Source: Lentisphaeria bacterium UBA1724 (GTDB lineage Bacteria; Verrucomicrobiota; Lentisphaeria; Oligosphaerales; Oligosphaeraceae). From it: DNA of 25,111 nt. The notes under the pieces are model-generated. The model was given only the letters and a program-made list of their open reading frames with translations. It ran no database searches and was not told the DNA's origin. The DNA lies in assembly GCA_002315885.1 (NCBI GenBank), contig DCIO01000054.1, forward strand, positions 1 to 25,111, given 5' to 3'. Below are positions 6,970-15,306 of the stretch, piece by piece; position 1 is the stretch's first letter; the number at the start of each line of letters is the position of its first letter. The translations under genes were made by a program, and so were the position numbers.

Positions 6970-8409
6970 TCAATCGATGTATTTTGTAGGAGAGAAGAAG
7001 ACTCCGTCATCGGGGACTGTCAGCCTCCAGCGGTAATATCCGCCGGTTTCTGGGCGGAATTTCAAGACGAGTGTCCGTTCCTCCCACTGATAGTGGAAGG
7101 GTGCATCGCAATGTTTTCCATCTCGCAGCAACCACACATGGAGTCCCTGCATTGGGAGTTTCATTTTGTCGGTGAAGGTAATTCTGCACTCCAGCATCTT
7201 GTAATCCGACTCTTCCCAGAAGAGGAGCCATGGGATTGGTCGCTTCCCGCCGCCGTTCCATTGGAAATCCGGTCGTGGTTGTCCGTATGCCACGGGTGCC
7301 ACCGCGGATTCGTGTGTGAGTTCCTCTCCCAGCAGTGCCAGCCATTCCTCTGCAAAAATCCCCTTGTATTGGAAGCAGATAAAACCATCCGCCCCCAGGA
7401 CGCGGGTATCCTGGATTTCCTTTTTCAGCGCTTCGATATCCTCGCACATGTAGTTCGCCAGCCCCGAATAAATCGGCACTCTTCCCTGGATGATGGCCTG
7501 CTGTTGTTGCAACCATGACGACGCCTCCTGGGGTTTCCCGCTGTAGTTCATGGGACAGAGGAAATCCACCAACCCTTCGTCCACCCAGGCCTCCGCATCC
7601 TGGGCGACGGACTCCTTGGCGCTGGGCCAATGACCATAGACCGCCACGGAAAGCTGTATCTTCGGATTCACCGCCTTCACCGCCTCGCGGGCGCCACGCA
7701 GCATCGCTGTGATATTGTCCCGACACCACTGGCGGTATTCCCCACGCAAAGCGCCCTTCGGAAGGATTTCCTCAGGCCAATTCTCCACACTCCGCCCCAG
7801 AGATGCCTCAAAATCCGTCCGTGCCTGTTCGGAGCAATCGTATTTGCCAAAGGGATACCGGATGTAATCCAGGTGGACGCCATCCACGGCATACTTCGTC
7901 ACCAACTCTTTCAGGACATCCTGGAGAAGTTTCTGGTTTTCATACAGTTGTGGCGCCAGATAATCGGAGGCCTTTCCTTCCGCGTCCACCTGGGTGCGTT
8001 TTGCCTCGCGGTAGGTGGCGCGAATCTTTTCGGGAGTATGCTCGCCCATATTGCACACCACCACCCACACGTGCAACTGCACGCCGTATTTCTGGCAGGC
8101 ATCCAGGCACTCCTGCAGGCAATCCCGTATGGAGCCGTCGGCATTCTTCTTCACAGGCACGGAGACCTGGCTGGGGTAGTCGCTAGTGACCGTCCAGGAG
8201 AGATTGGCGAAGAGTGCATTGAAGCCGTTGTCCGACAGGGTCTTCACCGTCTTGTCCCATCCCCAGTCCGCCACACCCGTGGGCGAATGAATCCAGGCGC
8301 CCCGGAGTTCCACCTGCGGTGGTTCCGACGGCGTCTCCGACATCGCCCGACTCCACAGTGGAGCAAGGACCACACCGAAAAGAAATAAGATAGCTAACTT
8401 CACTCGCAT
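6970..8409 (-). CDS. Secreted GHL10-type (DUF187-like) glycoside hydrolase-like protein
   Basis: This 479-residue protein is counted from the ATG at 8409, where a clear signal peptide begins (MRVKLAILFLFGVVLAPLWSRA); the open frame runs 9 codons further up without benefit. A GHL10 (formerly DUF187) TIM barrel spans about 33-350. Its landmarks are ELRGAWIHSPTG at the first strand, DGVHLDYIRYPFG at 176-188 (Asp/Tyr/Arg of the predicted active cleft) and VDFLCPMNYS at 281-290. A beta-rich C-terminal domain follows (about 385-479). GHL10 proteins are predicted polysaccharide hydrolases, and a few relatives act on envelope polysaccharides. The product is probably exported and may act on host or self glycans. 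It lies 62 bp downstream of the large secreted protein, separated by a hairpin. No Shine-Dalgarno site is visible. Confidence 0.8.
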   Translation of the reverse strand: MRVKLAILFLFGVVLAPLWSRAMSETPSEPPQVELRGAWIHSPTGVADWGWDKTVKTLSDNGFNALFANLSWTVTSDYPSQVSVPVKKNADGSIRDCLQECLDACQKYGVQLHVWVVVCNMGEHTPEKIRATYREAKRTQVDAEGKASDYLAPQLYENQKLLQDVLKELVTKYAVDGVHLDYIRYPFGKYDCSEQARTDFEASLGRSVENWPEEILPKGALRGEYRQWCRDNITAMLRGAREAVKAVNPKIQLSVAVYGHWPSAKESVAQDAEAWVDEGLVDFLCPMNYSGKPQEASSWLQQQQAIIQGRVPIYSGLANYMCEDIEALKKEIQDTRVLGADGFICFQYKGIFAEEWLALLGEELTHESAVAPVAYGQPRPDFQWNGGGKRPIPWLLFWEESDYKMLECRITFTDKMKLPMQGLHVWLLRDGKHCDAPFHYQWEERTLVLKFRPETGGYYRWRLTVPDDGVFFSPTKYID

Positions 8410-8442
8410 TTTATCGTTGCCAACCACACTGTCCACAATACA

Positions 8443-8472
8443 GTCCGCAAAATAGTCAGCTATTTTGTGGAC
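8443..8472. terminator. Long intercistronic hairpin after the 844-residue gene
   Basis: A 13-nt inverted repeat with one imperfect pair (GTCCGCAAAATAG and CTATTTTGTGGAC) and a 4-nt loop starts at the last base of the stop codon of the 8472-11006 gene. No T-run follows on either strand. GTCCACAA recurs at 8431-8438, giving one arm two possible partners. It could be a processing or partial termination element. Confidence 0.5.
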
Positions 8473-11006
8473 TAGTATTCCCCTTTTGGGAAGAAGGGCT
8501 TGAGCTGGACGTAATTGAACATCAGGTTTTCGCCGGGAGTCGCCGTCTCATCCGTGAAGGTGATCTTCACCTGGTCGCTCTTCGGGGTGAAGATGATGCG
8601 GTGGAGATTCTGCCGTGCGACGCCGTTGTTGCGCTCGTAGTTGCCCTTCTCACGCCCATCCACGAAGACGAAGGACTCGTTGATTTCCGCCTCCTCCAGG
8701 ATTGCCTGGAAGCCCACTTTTCGGGGATTGAAGCGCTGTGCTTTCAGGTCATCGTAGTCCCCCACGGAGAAAAGCAGCATATACTGCTTGCCGGGAACTA
8801 GCCCAGTCGCCACCTGTGAGACACGGTTTGGCTTGCCCTCCACCGCGTGCATCACGCAGAAGGAATCACCGACACCATTGGGGATTTCACCCCAGCGGTC
8901 CTGATTCGCATCGTGATACCCCTTGAAAGACGCCGTAGTAACGGAACCCTCTTCGGCGGCCTCCACCGTCCAGCCATTCAGGCCATCCTCGAAATCGTTG
9001 TTGGTGATATGTCCTGGCAGATATGAGAAGCCGTATTCCTCGGAGAGCATGGCGGTCTTGCCTTCCACGGCGTAGTGCCGCAGGAGTGCGTGTGACCAGC
9101 GATACATCTCCTCGTCGCAGTAGTGGGTGCCCCAGTAGCCCGTCATGCCCAGTCCATCGAAAAGCGGGTCATTTGCCAGGATGTTCATCTGCATATCCAG
9201 ATAGTATTTGTAGTCCACCTGTGGGCGGTGTTCCAGGGTAATCACATTCAGCTGATTGAAATTGCCCAGGATAAATCCCGCGCGGCGCATGTAATCGGGA
9301 TAGAGTTCCTTGGAGAGCTGGAAGAAGAGCAGCATATCCTTCTCCGCATCCGCCCGGGCCTCGGCCTCGGTCAATGCGTTGGCGGGGATGTATGCCTCAC
9401 GAAGGAGCCGTCCCCGTCCGTGGGACGCATTCATGGTAGTGGCGATGAAATCCGTATCCAGCACCTTCTGGCGGGGCATGTTGGTCACCCAGGTATAGAA
9501 GAGCTTGGAACGATCGTAGTCGTATTTTTTCAGCGCCTGGCAGTAGTTGTCGCATTCCGCCGCAAAATCGTAGAAGAGCTCGTCCGCGGAGACCCCATCG
9601 AATTTGGCGAGGACCTTCGGTAGTGTCTCGTCCATCCGTCGTGTCATTTCCTGGACGCTGGGGGGCGTCACCGCATTCAGATTCCCCGTCCAGACACGTC
9701 CGCTTTCACGGTTTGCCTGGAGAATTTCCTCGGCGGGGAAACCACGGTTGCAGGAATTGACCGCAGGAAGCGCCCACTTTTTGGCGAACTCCCAATCGAA
9801 TGGGGGGAATTCCGTGACCTTCGGCCCCTCCAGCATTCCGCAGGAGAAGAGCTCCGGGACCACACGGACAACCATGGTTCCTTCACAGGTTGCGGAAACC
9901 GTATGCCGTCCTGCGGGGACCATACGGAATGCCTCGGGGAGTCCCGTCACCTTGTCAGTCACATCCACTCCATCCAGCATCACGCTGAACTCCTTCTGGG
10001 CAGAATTCATGAGGGTGATATAGAGCCACTGGTCATGGCAAGTCACCACGGGAATCTCTTGCCCCGCAGTCACGGGGGCATTCACCAACTCCGTCACCAG
10101 GTTGTTCAGTCGCACTCCCTGGGTGGACTCCGCGACCGTGGGGATATCCCGCAGATTCACCAGGAAGGACTCCTGGTAGACAGGCTTGCCATCCGCATCT
10201 TCCACCTGCATGGTGATTGTCTGCAAGCCCGCGGAAACGCCCGACAGATTCACCTGGAAGGGCACGCCTTCCGTAAATGCAATCTCCTCGGAGGTGAAAT
10301 TCACTGCGGGCACCACCGCACGGATATGGTGTTTCTCCGGCTTGAAGCCCTTGACGGGACCGCCATACCATACAAAGGAGATGACGGGGTTCTTCAGGGG
10401 GACTTCGTTGAAACTAGGCGTCCAGGGAATCAGCCGCGTCTTGCTGGTCATGGGGGTAATTGCGGGGAGACGGCTTCCGAAAATGCCCTTCCCCGTCAAC
10501 GGCACCAGGGATACATCCGTGACCTCCAGGCGTCCCTTCTGGGCAATGGTCAGAATAACAATCTCGTACTGGGAGGTATCAGAGGAGTCGGGACACGGGA
10601 ACACTGTCTCCAGTGTCTGCCAGCCATCCGTGTCCGCGGGAAGCGACTTCAGGCCTTCCGAGGCAAACCACCCCTTGTTGATCAGGACAATGGAGCCATT
10701 CTCCGCGGAAAAACCGCTGGTGCGAATCCGCGCAGAGAGCTTGTAGTTCTCCCCAGGCACCAGCGTCAACCCACGCTGACGGGACTTGACTTCCACCTTG
10801 GGATCCGGACTACCCTGTATCGATAGATAGCAATCGCCTTCCGCGTCAAATTTCACCAATGTCTCAGGAGAAGCGTTGATACTCCAGCCGTTGACAAAAT
10901 CCACATTGCTTTCCTGGAAGTCACCATTGTAAATCACATTGGAACCATCCTGGGCAAAGAGGATGCCACAGAAAAACAACAGACAGAAGAAAGCGATTTT
11001 TTTCAT
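8472..11006 (-). CDS. Large secreted protein, probable glycoside hydrolase-like barrel with carbohydrate-binding folds
   Basis: This 844-residue protein has a clear signal peptide (MKKIAFFCLLFFCGILFA). I do not recognise a named family. The N-terminal region (about 22-170) begins NVIYNGDFQESN, the usual opening of a CBM4/9-like or CenC-like jelly roll. Residues about 200-385 look like two beta-sandwich segments. Residues about 400-665 look like an alpha/beta barrel: aromatic-rich, with acidic clusters such as SADELFYDF (473-481), a LSEEYGF segment (654-660) and GMTGYWGTHYCDEEM. A second NGDF-like jelly roll (NNDFEDGLNGWT, about 669-840) ends the protein. The order jelly roll, linker sandwiches, barrel, jelly roll fits an extracellular glycan-active enzyme or binding protein; catalysis is not shown. 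No Shine-Dalgarno site is present, and the leader is AT-rich and contains a 12-bp palindrome. Confidence 0.72.
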   Translation of the reverse strand: MKKIAFFCLLFFCGILFAQDGSNVIYNGDFQESNVDFVNGWSINASPETLVKFDAEGDCYLSIQGSPDPKVEVKSRQRGLTLVPGENYKLSARIRTSGFSAENGSIVLINKGWFASEGLKSLPADTDGWQTLETVFPCPDSSDTSQYEIVILTIAQKGRLEVTDVSLVPLTGKGIFGSRLPAITPMTSKTRLIPWTPSFNEVPLKNPVISFVWYGGPVKGFKPEKHHIRAVVPAVNFTSEEIAFTEGVPFQVNLSGVSAGLQTITMQVEDADGKPVYQESFLVNLRDIPTVAESTQGVRLNNLVTELVNAPVTAGQEIPVVTCHDQWLYITLMNSAQKEFSVMLDGVDVTDKVTGLPEAFRMVPAGRHTVSATCEGTMVVRVVPELFSCGMLEGPKVTEFPPFDWEFAKKWALPAVNSCNRGFPAEEILQANRESGRVWTGNLNAVTPPSVQEMTRRMDETLPKVLAKFDGVSADELFYDFAAECDNYCQALKKYDYDRSKLFYTWVTNMPRQKVLDTDFIATTMNASHGRGRLLREAYIPANALTEAEARADAEKDMLLFFQLSKELYPDYMRRAGFILGNFNQLNVITLEHRPQVDYKYYLDMQMNILANDPLFDGLGMTGYWGTHYCDEEMYRWSHALLRHYAVEGKTAMLSEEYGFSYLPGHITNNDFEDGLNGWTVEAAEEGSVTTASFKGYHDANQDRWGEIPNGVGDSFCVMHAVEGKPNRVSQVATGLVPGKQYMLLFSVGDYDDLKAQRFNPRKVGFQAILEEAEINESFVFVDGREKGNYERNNGVARQNLHRIIFTPKSDQVKITFTDETATPGENLMFNYVQLKPFFPKGEY

Positions 11007-11018
11007 TTTTGGATATAA

Positions 11019-11030
11019 TGTTTCGAAACA
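11019..11030. promoter_or_regulatory. Perfect 12-bp palindrome with central CG, candidate LacI-type operator
   Basis: TGTTTCGAAACA lies 12 nt upstream of the start codon of the 844-residue protein. A central CG with A/T-rich arms is the common shape of LacI-family operators. A similar left half, TGTTTCGCAATC, lies at 14277-14288 in front of the lacI gene of this window. Confidence 0.45.
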
Positions 11031-11041
11031 AACGATGAAGA

Positions 11042-11072
11042 GGGGCTTGAGTCCCTTGAGGCCTCAAGCCCC
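11042..11072 (-). terminator. Intergenic hairpin after the LA_2272-type gene
   Basis: A perfect 10-bp inverted repeat (GGGGCTTGAG and CTCAAGCCCC) encloses an 11-nt loop that contains another CTTGAG. It lies 14 bp past the stop of the 11733-11086 gene and before the next start at 11006. The minus-strand sequence after the stem is only moderately T-rich, so termination may be partial. Confidence 0.55.
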
Positions 11073-11085
11073 CAGCATTACCTCA

Positions 11086-11733
11086 TCAGAAATGGGCGTT
11101 GATGATGGGGAAGAAGCACAAGGGGCTTTCGGTGATAATGTTGATGATGCCAACCTGGACACCCCGTGCCTTTTGGGTGAAATTCACCAGTCCCAACTGG
11201 AAGCCGTGGAATTCCTCAGCCATATTCAAGAAACCCAGGTGCATGCCATACAGATAGCCGCTGTAGTTGACGAAACCCGCATGAAGACCGCTGAGAGCGT
11301 CGTTGACACCGATGATATCCAACTGCACGCCCGTGCACTTTCCAGAAATCACGGCCACCAGACCCGCCTGGAGCCCCTTGAAATCCCCCTTGGTATAGGC
11401 GAACCAGCCGTCCTGCCAACCCGTGAAATTGCCGGAGACGATGTCCACATACCCCCACTGGAACCCCGTGAAGTCCTGCCCCGTGTAGTTGACCGCGCCC
11501 ACCGTGAGGCCCTTTTCCTCGCCATTTGCCGCGTTGGCAATACCCAGCGTCAAGCCATAGCTGTTATTCACGCGACCATATAGGAGATTCAGCCGCAAAC
11601 CCGCCACATCGCAGGTGTTCTCGGGATACTGGACGGGATCCAAAAGAGCAATGCCAATCGGCGAGGAGTCTCCCGCAAACGCAAAAGTGACAAGACCGAT
11701 GACGGCAAAAGCCAAAACAAGCAACTTTTTCAT
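11086..11733 (-). CDS. LA_2272-type surface-repeat protein, probable small outer-membrane beta protein
   Basis: This 215-residue protein has a signal peptide (MKKLLVLAFAVIGLVTFAFA, mature end GDSSP). The mature part is a run of short beta-like repeats of the form G-hydrophobic-Q/H-x-G-x-x-N/Y, for example GFQWGYVDI, GLQAGLVAV, GLHAGFVNY, GFQLGLVNF and GVQVGIINI, about one every 18-22 residues. This pattern matches the LA_2272-type surface repeats first noted in Leptospira; the function is not established. The C-terminal residue is Phe after alternating residues, as in outer-membrane beta proteins, so I infer outer-membrane location. An AAGGAG ribosome site lies about 7 nt before the ATG. It is followed by a strong hairpin and then the large secreted protein, and may be a separate unit. 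A role in surface binding is only a guess. Confidence 0.75.
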   Translation of the reverse strand: MKKLLVLAFAVIGLVTFAFAGDSSPIGIALLDPVQYPENTCDVAGLRLNLLYGRVNNSYGLTLGIANAANGEEKGLTVGAVNYTGQDFTGFQWGYVDIVSGNFTGWQDGWFAYTKGDFKGLQAGLVAVISGKCTGVQLDIIGVNDALSGLHAGFVNYSGYLYGMHLGFLNMAEEFHGFQLGLVNFTQKARGVQVGIINIITESPLCFFPIINAHF

Positions 11734-12016
11734 TATTTACTCCTTACGCACCACAGCAAGCACTCGTAAATTCATGCCCCAGTCAAAGGCGTGGCACCTG
11801 CCTTAACTTAATCACACCACGCCCGCGCGCACCAGAAAATCCGGAATATTTTTGAATGAGCAAGACTTCCGCGCCTTCCGCGGTTCTGGAAAGTCCCTCG
11901 TTTCGCTGGGCTGACGCCCGCTACACGAGGGACGGCACCTACGGGGACCTGACGGTCCCCCTTACACATCCTTAGCCAGATACCATTTGGTTGTGTTCCG
12001 CGCTTTCCGCGGTTCC
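11734..12016. other. Intergenic region of 283 bp: leader of the surface-repeat gene plus a structured cassette
   Basis: From 11734 to about 11866 it should hold the promoter of the surface-repeat gene; TTGACT on the minus strand (complement of about 11782-11787) is the only -35-like hexamer I see, without a clean -10. From 11867 to 12015 it holds the structured cassette described separately. No convincing small ORF is seen. Confidence 0.6.
11867..12015. repeat. Structured intergenic cassette bounded by 20-bp direct repeats
   Basis: TTCCGCGCYTTCCGCGGTTC occurs at 11867-11886 and 11996-12015, differing at one base. Between the copies are two hairpins. The first is GTCCCTCGT (11893-11901) with ACGAGGGAC (11925-11933), enclosing GGGC-TGAC-GCCC. 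The second is GGGGACC-TGAC-GGTCCCC (11943-11960). Both share the loop TGAC. The second direct repeat ends 1 bp from the stop of the 708-residue gene. It looks like a repeated mobile or REP-type element or a structured RNA; it codes for nothing evident. Confidence 0.6.
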
Positions 12017-14143
12017 CTACAGCCGTACCATCTTCCGATAGGCATCGACCTCCCGGAGTGCGCTCTCCATCTGCCGGAGTTTCCATTCCAGGTGCCAGGG
12101 ATCGCAGACGTATTCCATGCTGGGTTCCCAGCCCAATCGTGAGTCCTGCGCTACCAGAGGCATCGCGGACTTCACATTGGCGATTTCCTTCTGCGCCAGC
12201 GCCTCAATCTCATCCAGAATCCCCAGCATCGGCTCCCGTTCCGTCTGATTCTGGAGTTTCATATTGAGCAGCCACCACGCCTTGATGTTCATGGTAGTAC
12301 GAATGAAGCACAGCATGAATTTGCCCAGATTGAGCAACCGTTCGCCATTTTCGCGCTTGCGCTCATCCATCAGCGGCAGTGCGGACTCCAACAGGTCGTT
12401 CGCCTCCCGCCACTGTGTTTCCATCTTCGACAATTTCCGCAACTCACGGGGATAGCGCAGTGGTCCTGGGGACTGGTTGATGTTCTCGTATGGCGTGTAG
12501 AAGGTCTTCACAATGCGACCGCCGAATATGGCGTTATCCGAGGTGGGAAACGAGATTTCCTTGGCACTCATGGTACGGGAAATATTGGGTTGGAAAATGA
12601 AGGGATACGCAGGCCCCACCCGCCAGGGACCATATTGATCTTCGTTGGAACCCACGTAGAAATCCATCGCATCACTCCACTGCCCCCAGACCTTGACCAC
12701 CGTCTCGGCGGCCTGCCTTCCATAATCCCGCACAGCACAGCGATACAGGAACTCATCCAAATCCACCGCCCCATCGGAGGCGAAAATCTCCTTCTCCAGA
12801 TCGTTGCACACGCAGGGCCACCAGCCGTAGTGGTGGTTGTCGTAGAAACTGTCCACCGGCGACTTCTGAACGTATTCCTTGAGGACTTCCATGCGATGAC
12901 GCCAACGTTGGAAGACCGGCACATAAGGCACGCAACCGAAATCCCAGGTCATGCCCGCCAGATTGCTGGTGACACGGATGTGCTGGACACCCGCAGCCTT
13001 GGCGGCTTCCACCTCGCTGGTAAAGTAATAACCGGGATCAGCGGCGGATATGCTATAGTCCATTGTGGGACAACTCAGCCCCTCCACGTCATTGAACTTG
13101 AAGATATCGTAGGTGGTTTGGATGGTAATCTCCTTCGGGAGCCTCCTCAGGAATTCCTCCCGGAGTTCCGCGGGCGCCCATCCCCAGTTGTAGGTATTCA
13201 GGATGACCTCCGCCTCGGGCTTGACTTTGTGAACCGCCTCCACAATGCGCTTGATGTAGTCGGGATAGTCGTAGCAGGGATACCATCCCGGGCTGGGACG
13301 GGTGTCCGGAATGCCGTCACGCACGCTTTCATTCCAGCGCTGCCCCGAGGTATGGGGGTCCTTGCTGGGGAATTCCAGGGACTCGCCAACCAGATGGATA
13401 CCCGCAAATCCTGGATGACGACGGAAGATCTCGCCGTAGACGCTGTCGAAAAATTCCTCCGCATCAGCATCATCGGGGTGTTTGTAGCTGGACAGATAGC
13501 TGTAGAGCATCACGTCCAGGCCGAAGCTGTTAGCGCGGTCAATCAAGTCGTTGATATCGCAGTCGCCCACGGCAGATTGATTCGGAGCCCGCACAAAGAG
13601 GTCAATTGCCGTGAAGCCACCGTGGGCGATGGCGTTGAGCTGCCAGTCGGGAAAATCGTCAAACCCGCATCCCGAATGGACACTCCGCATCCGAACCAAC
13701 GGCCTGCGCTCGCTCTCGCCAAGCTTGAGATAGGGCGCCTCACGCAGGTTCATCACATCTTCCCAATGGAGCGTCCCCGCCCAGATGCCACGCTCGTCAC
13801 AGGCAGCCAACACAACGCCCTTCCCCTGGGAGACCTGGCAGCGGAAACCACCACGGGGGAGTTCCACCCCGGAATCAATCCGCAAAAGCAGTGTCTTCGC
13901 CTGGGAAACGGGACACTCCTCCGCGATAACAGAAACCTCCACCCCCATGCTGACAGAGAGATAATCCTGAAAATCGTATGCGGCACGAACCACGAGAGGC
14001 GACGCACCAACCTCATACACAATCCGCCAACCGCTCTCCAGCACAACCTCGTCGGGCTCCGGCAGAAGCCCGTCGTCACGACGATTCGGCTGGTGAACCA
14101 CAGCCATCCGCTTCAAAAAATCGTATTTCTTTTCCTGTTCCAT
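12017..14143 (-). CDS. Cytosolic GH20/GH67-like glycoside hydrolase-like protein
   Basis: This is a 708-residue protein without a signal peptide. Residues about 30-140 resemble the small alpha/beta domain that precedes the barrel in GH20 and GH67 enzymes, with FQDYLSVSMGVEV and a GIWAGTLHWEDV segment leading into the barrel. A TIM barrel follows (about 150-480), with RMRSVHSGCGFDDFPD at strand 1, GIHLVGESLEF (248-258, Glu254 a plausible acid) and NTYNWGWAP (316-324). The C-terminal part (about 540-708) is mainly helical and includes DSRLGWEPSMEYVCDPWHLEWK. Related proteins in this phylum are annotated loosely as hexosaminidase- or DUF4838-like. A cytosolic enzyme acting on imported oligosaccharides is an inference. 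It is divergent from lacI across 185 bp, the classic layout for direct control. No Shine-Dalgarno site is present. Confidence 0.7.
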   Translation of the reverse strand: MEQEKKYDFLKRMAVVHQPNRRDDGLLPEPDEVVLESGWRIVYEVGASPLVVRAAYDFQDYLSVSMGVEVSVIAEECPVSQAKTLLLRIDSGVELPRGGFRCQVSQGKGVVLAACDERGIWAGTLHWEDVMNLREAPYLKLGESERRPLVRMRSVHSGCGFDDFPDWQLNAIAHGGFTAIDLFVRAPNQSAVGDCDINDLIDRANSFGLDVMLYSYLSSYKHPDDADAEEFFDSVYGEIFRRHPGFAGIHLVGESLEFPSKDPHTSGQRWNESVRDGIPDTRPSPGWYPCYDYPDYIKRIVEAVHKVKPEAEVILNTYNWGWAPAELREEFLRRLPKEITIQTTYDIFKFNDVEGLSCPTMDYSISAADPGYYFTSEVEAAKAAGVQHIRVTSNLAGMTWDFGCVPYVPVFQRWRHRMEVLKEYVQKSPVDSFYDNHHYGWWPCVCNDLEKEIFASDGAVDLDEFLYRCAVRDYGRQAAETVVKVWGQWSDAMDFYVGSNEDQYGPWRVGPAYPFIFQPNISRTMSAKEISFPTSDNAIFGGRIVKTFYTPYENINQSPGPLRYPRELRKLSKMETQWREANDLLESALPLMDERKRENGERLLNLGKFMLCFIRTTMNIKAWWLLNMKLQNQTEREPMLGILDEIEALAQKEIANVKSAMPLVAQDSRLGWEPSMEYVCDPWHLEWKLRQMESALREVDAYRKMVRL

Positions 14144-14162
14144 GATGGGGGTAAGATAAGTG

Positions 14163-14189
14163 AATCTAAAGTTTACAGAACAAAGTCAA
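14163..14189 (-). promoter_or_regulatory. Weak candidate promoter of the cytosolic hydrolase gene
   Basis: On the minus strand TTGACT (complement of 14184-14189) is followed by TAGATT (complement of 14163-14168). The spacing is 15 bp, shorter than the usual 17, so the assignment is tentative. Confidence 0.25.
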
Positions 14190-14262
14190 ATATAAGAGCA
14201 CATTCTATGACGGCATTATTTTTTCATTCCATAATCCCAAAAGGGGAAAAAAAGGAAAACAG

Positions 14263-14288
14263 TGCTACATTAGCGATGTTTCGCAATC
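14263..14288 (+). promoter_or_regulatory. Candidate lacI promoter with overlapping operator-like site
   Basis: TGCTACATT (14263-14271) matches an extended -10 and the element upstream of the polymerase gene. TGTTTCGCAATC (14277-14288) lies where transcription should begin and shares its left half with the 12-bp palindrome at 11019. A second imperfect palindrome with central CG, GTAAATCGTTTAAC, follows at 14291-14304. This suggests autoregulation. Confidence 0.4.
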
Positions 14289-14328
14289 CTGTAAATCGTT
14301 TAACCTGGTTGTTAATGGAGTCCCCTTA

Positions 14329-15306
14329 ATGCTTCCCCGCCTAAAAGATGTAGCAGAAGCCGCGGGTGTATCCTGTGCCTTGGTGTCCATGTATCTGAAT
14401 CATCATGACACTGGCCACATGAAGGATGACACCCGTCAGCGCATACGGGAAGCGATTGAACGTCTGGGATATCGTCCGAATCCCATTGCCCGGAGTCTTC
14501 GTACCAGCAAGACGCGAATGATTGGGTACATCGGCGGTGACATGCGCAACGAGACCCGTCAGCGCCAGATGGTGCTTTTCCATGACGAATTGGAGAAGCG
14601 CAACTACCAGACGCTGATGGCCTACGGCCAAGGCGACACGGACGCCACCCAGGCGTCTTTCAAGGCGTTGTTGCAGAACAGCTGCTGTGGCGTCATCGTG
14701 AATCAGACCTTTGCGGACTTCCTCTCTCCTGAAAATGTGGATGTGCCCGTGGTCTTCTGCAGTCGTCATCCCCCGAAACCTGGCACGGAAAACACCATCT
14801 TCTGCGATTTCTCCGTGGGCATGAACGAAGAATTGGATTACCTGGAAAGCCTGGGGCATCGAGAGATTTTCCTCGTCTGGTCTGCAAGAGACTGGGATCC
14901 CCTGGACGGAAGACTGGTCACTTTCCAAAAACGATACCCCAACAACGTCCTGAGAATCGCCCAAAGCGACGGCGATATCCCCGAAGAACCCTTCCGAAAA
15001 CACCGCAGGGAAAATCCACAAATCACCGCATACGCTTGCATCTCGGACATCACCGCGGTTTCACTCCTCTCACTGCTCAACGCAATGAATCTCAGAGTCC
15101 CCGAAGATGTCTCCGTCTGCGGATGGGATAACGACCGATTCGGTAAACCACTGGGACTGACTACCGTGGAAACACCACTGCAGGAAATGGCTAACTCCGC
15201 TATCACACTCCTCCTAAACCGACTCGAAGGAAAACATAACCAGGTGAAAACACGCATCGAAAGCCACCTGCTCCCACGAAAAACCGTCGCCAAACCACCG
15301 ATTTGA
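14329..15306 (+). CDS. LacI-family transcriptional regulator
   Basis: This is a complete 325-residue LacI/GalR-type repressor. The N-terminal helix-turn-helix is RLKDVAEAAGVSCALVSMYLN (4-24). It is followed by a hinge-like region with LGYRPNPIARSLRTSKTRMIGYI, and then a periplasmic-binding-protein-like sensor ending in SVCGWDN and LGLTTVETPLQEMA. Such proteins bind palindromic operators and release them, or bind, when a sugar is present. The ATG at 14329 has GGAG about 8 nt upstream. It is divergent from the cytosolic hydrolase gene and upstream of the DUF4838 gene, so both are plausible targets. The C-terminus ends normally (LLPRKTVAKPPI), immediately before the pseudopilin remnant. The ligand cannot be predicted. 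Confidence 0.93.
   Translation: MLPRLKDVAEAAGVSCALVSMYLNHHDTGHMKDDTRQRIREAIERLGYRPNPIARSLRTSKTRMIGYIGGDMRNETRQRQMVLFHDELEKRNYQTLMAYGQGDTDATQASFKALLQNSCCGVIVNQTFADFLSPENVDVPVVFCSRHPPKPGTENTIFCDFSVGMNEELDYLESLGHREIFLVWSARDWDPLDGRLVTFQKRYPNNVLRIAQSDGDIPEEPFRKHRRENPQITAYACISDITAVSLLSLLNAMNLRVPEDVSVCGWDNDRFGKPLGLTTVETPLQEMANSAITLLLNRLEGKHNQVKTRIESHLLPRKTVAKPPI

Noticed and set aside
11867..12015. Complete insertion sequence
   Set aside because: There is no transposase and no long terminal inverted repeats; only direct repeats and internal hairpins are seen.
12590..14329. 579-codon plus-strand open frame opposite the cytosolic hydrolase gene and running to lacI
   Set aside because: It is antisense to a coherent barrel protein, has no ribosome site, and no motif is recognisable.
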